A DNA stretch of 54,885 bases from Desulfobacteraceae bacterium (lineage in GTDB: Bacteria; Desulfobacterota; DSM-4660; Desulfatiglandales; Desulfatiglandaceae): assembly GCA_003599015.1 (NCBI GenBank), contig QZIK01000096.1, forward strand, positions 1 to 54,885, read 5' to 3'. Under the pieces are notes generated by a model, which saw nothing but the letters and a program-made list of their open reading frames with translations, was not told where the DNA came from and did no database searches. A program made the position numbers and the translations under genes. Shown here in pieces: positions 51,428-54,885 of the stretch; within the stretch, counting starts at the first letter, position 1; the number at the start of each line of letters is the position of its first letter.

Positions 51428-52072
51428 ATGGGATTAATTTACCTGATCCGGCACGGGCAGACAATGTGGAACAAGGAGGAGGTTTTTCGCGGTCAGAGCG
51501 ATATTCCTCTCAACGATTTTGGCCGCCAGCAGGCCAGTGCTATAGCCAAGGAGCTGCAGGAAAAGAAGCTACAAAATCCCGTATTTTTTTCCAGCCCGCT
51601 TAAGCGTGCCCGGGAAACTGCGGAGATTGCCAGCAGCTTCTTGCCTGGCATTTCCGTAATCGATATAGAAGCATTAATCGATATTCACTTCGGCGAGTGG
51701 CAGGGTCAAGCCAAGGAGAAAATAGAAAAGCTTTACCCGGAACTTTACAGAATGTGGCTGGAAAGCCCTGCCGAGGTTGTATTCCCGGGGGGAGAAGATC
51801 TAAAGAAAGTAGCGGACAGAGCCGAGAAAGCATTTATTGCCATTGCTCGAGAACATATGGAAAACGATGTGATAATCGTTACACACCGGGTTATTAACAA
51901 AGTCTTGCTTTGCCGCCTGCTAGGTGCTGGTTTTGATTCATTCTGGAAGATACGCCAGGACACCGCCTGTATCAATATCCTTACATGGGAGCACTTCTTA
52001 TTTAACATGCTGGTTATCAATGATACCTGCCATCTTAGACCATTGGGAAAAGGGGATTTACGCGATTTCTAA
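51428..52072 (+). CDS. Histidine phosphatase family protein
   Basis: This 214-residue protein has the phosphohistidine motif LIRHGQTMWN near the start, GQSDIPLNDFGRQQA, the second region FGEWQGQAKEKIEKLYPE, and VTHRVINKVLLC. The family includes phosphoglycerate mutases and alpha-ribazole phosphatase (CobC); neither can be chosen from sequence alone. Following the glycerate module, a mutase-like role is conceivable. A strong AAGGAGGTGA is unusually far (about 30 bases) upstream, and CCTGG/CCAGG between them could fold to bring it closer. Confidence 0.85.
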   Translation: MGLIYLIRHGQTMWNKEEVFRGQSDIPLNDFGRQQASAIAKELQEKKLQNPVFFSSPLKRARETAEIASSFLPGISVIDIEALIDIHFGEWQGQAKEKIEKLYPELYRMWLESPAEVVFPGGEDLKKVADRAEKAFIAIAREHMENDVIIVTHRVINKVLLCRLLGAGFDSFWKIRQDTACINILTWEHFLFNMLVINDTCHLRPLGKGDLRDF

Positions 52073-52249
52073 CAGGACGTAAGAGGTCTTTTTTTACAGT
52101 ATTCTCTGGAGGAACATATTTTTCACTTTATTATTGAACCGGATTTCCCGTCGGGTGTATGGCTTATATCCCCTCAAGACCATTTCCTGGAAAGAGCTTA
52201 AGAACAATAAACTCATTATCGGGACTGTTTGCCATGTCTTTTTTAAAAT

Positions 52250-52927
52250 TTACATGATTTCACTGAGTAGGTCTTCAATATGCCTGTACTTTTCCAGATA
52301 ATCTTCGTGAGCATATTTTATCACTTGATAGGCATCGTCCCTGCCGTAAACGTCCACAATTTCACAGTAATTGCTTTTGCTCCCGGGAGCGTGTTTATAG
52401 GTTAAAAAGAAGTGCCGGAGCCTTTCTATGACCCCTTGCGGGCAGTCTCTTACGTCCTGCCACTCTCTGTAAAGAGCATCATCCTGTAAAACGGCAATGA
52501 TTTTATCATCAGCTTCCCCGTTATCGATCATGCGAAAACCTCCGATGGGGTGCGCCTTTAACAGGATATCGCCGTGGGGAACCAGTTTTTCTGTCAGGAC
52601 GCAGATGTCCAGGGGGTCCCCGTCCCCGACAATATTCTCATAACTGCTCCTCTTTGTACAAAACCCCGCTACTTTGCTGCCGCAGTATGTTTGGGGCAGC
52701 ATACCGTATAAAGTGGGATAAATGTTGGAGTAAATCTGCGGCCGGTCCACCTTGAGGAGGCCGCTGTCCTTATCCAGCTCGTATTTCACCGTATCGCTGG
52801 GCACGACTTCAATATAAACGGTTACTGTTTCAGGCTGCCCATCGCCGAGTGTTACTCCATGCCAGGGATGGGCTCTGAAAAGCTGTCTTTCCAATAGCAG
52901 AGACCTTTTTCTTTTATCCTCTAACAT
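52250..52927 (-). CDS. ppa: Inorganic pyrophosphatase (soluble, family I)
   Basis: This 225-residue enzyme hydrolyses pyrophosphate. The family I signature with metal-binding aspartates appears as GDGDPLDICVL, with VYIEVVPSDTVKYELDKDSGLLKVDRPQ before it and NGEADDKIIAVLQDD after it. It is longer than the 175-residue bacterial type because of N-terminal and C-terminal extensions, as in a subset of anaerobic bacteria. It is encoded alone on the minus strand. Confidence 0.92.
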   Translation of the reverse strand: MLEDKRKRSLLLERQLFRAHPWHGVTLGDGQPETVTVYIEVVPSDTVKYELDKDSGLLKVDRPQIYSNIYPTLYGMLPQTYCGSKVAGFCTKRSSYENIVGDGDPLDICVLTEKLVPHGDILLKAHPIGGFRMIDNGEADDKIIAVLQDDALYREWQDVRDCPQGVIERLRHFFLTYKHAPGSKSNYCEIVDVYGRDDAYQVIKYAHEDYLEKYRHIEDLLSEIM

Positions 52928-53019
52928 AAACCATCAATCCTTTGTAACTTTCTTAAGCATTAAGTACCTTTCCAAAAATCATTACTTTTTAACCAAGCCC
53001 GTGCAATTGCAAGTGGGTT

Positions 53020-53044
53020 GCAAGTGGGGACGGTTCTTGCTTGC
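53020..53044 (+). repeat. Left inverted repeat of the RAYT element
   Basis: A 25-base arm starting GCAAGTGGGGACGG is an exact inverted match to 53908-53932 and 53953-53977. It also carries the transposase promoter -35 (TTGCTT 53037), 16 bases before TATAAT at 53059. Confidence 0.9.
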
Positions 53045-53082
53045 CAGGCAAAATATGGTATAATAGTAAAGAGGTGAAAAAT

Positions 53083-53904
53083 ATGCCCAGGCAAGCAAGG
53101 ATAAAGGGAGAATTTTCTATTTACCACATAATCCAGAGGGGAAATGAGAGAAAAAGCCTGTTTCTTTCTGACGACGACAGGTTAAGGTTTATTGATACTC
53201 TTTGGAGGATGAAGAAAAAGTATAACTTTCTGCTTTATGCCTACTGCTTGATGGATAATCACGTGCATTTATTAATTGACGATAACGGAAATGACATATC
53301 CAGGCTGGTAAAAAGTATCAACATAAGCTATGCATACTATTTCAATCAGACATATAAGAGGTGTGGGCACCTGTTTCAGGACCGGTTCAGGAGTGAGTTG
53401 GTAGATAATGACGAGTATCTACTTGGGGTGAGCCGGTACATCCATAATAATCCGGTTAAAGCAGGGATCGTGAAAAAGCCTCCCGAATATCGTTGGAGCA
53501 GTTATAATATTTATACCGGTATGGCAAGAGACATAGATGGGTTAATTGATAAAGGCAGGATTCTAAGCAGCTTTTCAAGCAGCCTGGTAAAGGCTGTTAA
53601 AGAGTATGTAGATTATGTATATAAAGAAGAGGGAAAACAGATAAATTTCATGGATGTTGAGGAACCGGTTTCAGATGATTATAATAGTGACTATATCTGT
53701 ACAATGGAGCAGGCCCGGATAAAAATACAAGAAGCTGCGGAAAGCAAAAAATTAAAATATGAAGAATTAATAAACCAGATTGAGATTCGTAATGAGTTAA
53801 TGAGACAAATAAGAAAGAATTCTTCCCTAACATTAAAACAGATTGGAGAGTTGTTTGGGGGGATAAGTGAATCCAGGGTGAGCAGGATTGTGACCAAAGG
53901 CTAA
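53083..53904 (+). CDS. REP-associated tyrosine transposase (RAYT, Y1 HUH family)
   Basis: This 273-residue protein has the full single-strand transposase layout. MPRQARIKGEFSIYHIIQRGNERK opens it; the metal-binding HUH pair is in YCLMDNHVHLLID; and the catalytic tyrosine region is GVSRYIHNNPVKAGIV. A C-terminal helix-turn-helix (SLTLKQIGELFGGISESRVSRIV) resembles DnaA/Rrp-type ends of this class. ATG 53083 follows AAAGAGGTG; the ORF track's start at 53041 lies in the repeat. Inverted repeats flank it, so the gene probably belongs to a small mobile unit acting on these palindromes. Confidence 0.93.
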   Translation: MPRQARIKGEFSIYHIIQRGNERKSLFLSDDDRLRFIDTLWRMKKKYNFLLYAYCLMDNHVHLLIDDNGNDISRLVKSINISYAYYFNQTYKRCGHLFQDRFRSELVDNDEYLLGVSRYIHNNPVKAGIVKKPPEYRWSSYNIYTGMARDIDGLIDKGRILSSFSSSLVKAVKEYVDYVYKEEGKQINFMDVEEPVSDDYNSDYICTMEQARIKIQEAAESKKLKYEELINQIEIRNELMRQIRKNSSLTLKQIGELFGGISESRVSRIVTKG

Positions 53905-53980
53905 CTAGCAAGCAAGAACCGTCCCCACTTGCTCCTGACCAAAGGCTAACTAGCAAGCAAGAACCGTCCCCACTTGCTCC
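53891..53980 (+). repeat. Two perfect 45-bp tandem copies across the RAYT stop codon
   Basis: Bases 53891-53935 are repeated exactly at 53936-53980. Each copy includes the last four codons and stop of the transposase (TGACCAAAGGCTAA) and a full right inverted repeat arm. A further run of CACTTGCTCC units (to about 54008) follows, indicating more slippage or partial duplication. Confidence 0.93.
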
Positions 53981-54101
53981 CCACTTGCTCCCACTTGCTC
54001 CCCACTTGCCGTCGGAACAACCGGACAAAAAGAAAACGAGCTTTACCCATAATAAAGAAGGGGGAACCCATGGGGTTCTCCCCTTTGGAATGAGTTCTAA
54101 T

Positions 54102-54885
54102 TTACCTGCGCAGGGGTTTGCTGACGGAGTAATGGCCGCCCACGGTATCCACCACTTTGCCTTCAACGAGGATCTGCACGGCCTCGACTTCTTCCAGCTG
54201 GGTAAGGGTCCAGACGATGGAGTTGATGAGGACTCCTTCCGTTTCTGCCCCGTAGCCGGCTGCTACTATTTCGCCGGAAAAATCCACGTAGGCGATCCCG
54301 TTTTCCACCCGGAGATCCAGCAGCCTGGTACCTTCAGGGATAATCCTGTTCAATCCCTGATCCTGCGGACCTTTAAGCAGTTCTTCCACCAGTTCCCGGG
54401 CTCCGGGTTGACCGGCAAAAGTTCTTGTTTCCGGGCCCATCCTAAAGCTCGTGTCTGTTACTTCCATGAAGTAGAGTTCCACGGCACCTTCTTGGGGAGC
54501 TGCTCTGCGGACGATTTTTTCTCCGGACAACTGTTCCAGGATATGCTGCAGTTGAGAGATCTCCCTGCTGCTTACGATTAAAACCGCGGCCTCATCCGTT
54601 ACCCACCTGGCTGTCCTGCTTTCCCCGATATAATTTTCGAAAACGTTCCAGGCTTTGGCATTGAGATAGACCGAACCACCGGCCAGCCTGCCGTATTCCG
54701 CACCCGGCAAGGAGGCGGATTCTACCGGCTTTGTCGTATAGAAAACGTCGATATAATCTTTTTCCCCTGCTCCCTGGAAGCGCAGCACATATTCGTATAA
54801 ATCGTTATCCAGGATGCCGGCCTTTTTCAGCTTCATCTCCGGCGGGAGGATCTCCGGCAGCCTGGATGCTTCCGGCCAGATTCTT
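54102..54885 (-). CDS. GerMN-domain protein, 5' truncated by window edge
   Basis: The reading frame is open past the ORF track's ATG (54836) to the window end, adding RIWPEASRLPEILPPE, so the gene continues outside. The visible C-terminal ~120 residues form a GerMN domain (VELYFMEVTD, LVEELLKGPQDQG, GIAYVDFSGEI, LEEVEAVQILVEG). The preceding ~130 residues are an unidentified domain (GRLAGGSVYLNAKAWNVFENY). The role is probably at the cell or spore surface. It is related to the two-domain lipoprotein encoded at 32.2-33.2 kb. Confidence 0.85.
   Translation of the reverse strand, partial: RIWPEASRLPEILPPEMKLKKAGILDNDLYEYVLRFQGAGEKDYIDVFYTTKPVESASLPGAEYGRLAGGSVYLNAKAWNVFENYIGESRTARWVTDEAAVLIVSSREISQLQHILEQLSGEKIVRRAAPQEGAVELYFMEVTDTSFRMGPETRTFAGQPGARELVEELLKGPQDQGLNRIIPEGTRLLDLRVENGIAYVDFSGEIVAAGYGAETEGVLINSIVWTLTQLEEVEAVQILVEGKVVDTVGGHYSVSKPLRR

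Noticed and set aside
53020-53980. CRISPR-like repeats
   Set aside because: The repeats are inverted or directly abutting, without regular spacers, and are explained by the RAYT element.
53648-54166. 172-codon minus-strand ORF with repeated GASGDGSCLLVSLWS
   Set aside because: The repeats come from the RAYT tandem duplication read on the wrong strand; not a gene.

Overview
The window reads as a contig from an anaerobic, spore-forming Clostridia-type Firmicute, probably a Peptococcaceae-like lineage. The reasons are strong AGGAGG ribosome sites, frequent TTG/GTG starts, an oxygen-sensitive vitamin B12 lower-ligand pathway, a ferredoxin plus tungsten/molybdenum aldehyde oxidoreductase pair, hydroxylamine reductase, and two GerMN-domain (spore germination/sporulation) proteins. 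The rank assignment is inference. I found no rRNA, tRNA or CRISPR array. The first ten bases equal the 3' end of a common Illumina adapter, so the left edge is probably a contig end with unremoved adapter.

Region 1-1.1 kb: edge of a minus-strand gene and a decayed hydantoinase-B fragment. Region 1.1-10.0 kb: the best-defined pathway, a complete anaerobic benzimidazole operon bzaA-bzaB-cobT-bzaC-bzaD-bzaE. A consensus promoter, a cobalamin riboswitch and an intrinsic terminator precede it. A 344-bp element with ~80-bp imperfect terminal inverted repeats (MITE-like) lies between the terminator and bzaA. By analogy with the described Eubacterium limosum operon the product would be 5,6-dimethylbenzimidazole, attached by CobT. 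BzaC carries an extra Cys-rich C-terminal domain resembling DUF2284.

Region 10.0-12.6 kb: a minus-strand queuosine pair (precursor transporter plus QueF) under a preQ1-I riboswitch, and a zinc alcohol dehydrogenase. Region 12.7-25.3 kb: envelope and housekeeping genes (DUF1287, PspC and LiaF-like proteins, ZIP transporter, flavin reductase, HAD phosphatase). It also holds an unusual pair of Hsp20-like proteins (one with a low-complexity N-terminus, one with a 21-residue polyglutamine tail), an SDH/Clp-fold protease, a DUF212 protein, and an asnB-PIG-L deacetylase-GNAT operon.

Region 25.6-36.0 kb: a LysM-repeat protein with nearly identical 177-bp repeats, a class A penicillin-binding protein, an HI0933-type flavoprotein, threonine synthase, a GerMN lipoprotein, and an Rrf2 regulator followed by hcp. 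Region 36.0-39.3 kb: a DUF5131 (Gp37/Gp68) protein, a multi-cluster ferredoxin and an aldehyde ferredoxin oxidoreductase.

Region 39.3-49.2 kb is accessory DNA and looks like a collapsed defence island. It contains a DEAD/DEAH helicase N-terminal fragment, an IS1634/IS4-type transposase with an N-terminal frameshift, the C-terminal stump of a McrB-like AAA+ protein, an intact DUF2357 McrC-like nuclease, two type II toxin-antitoxin pairs (Phd/RelE-like and RHH/PIN), and an SbcC-like pseudogene. Region 49.2-54.9 kb: a glycerate module (hydroxypyruvate/glyoxylate reductase plus glycerate kinase), a histidine phosphatase, inorganic pyrophosphatase, and a REP-associated tyrosine transposase (RAYT) with perfect 25-bp flanking inverted repeats and a 45-bp tandem duplication over its stop codon. 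A truncated GerMN gene ends the window.
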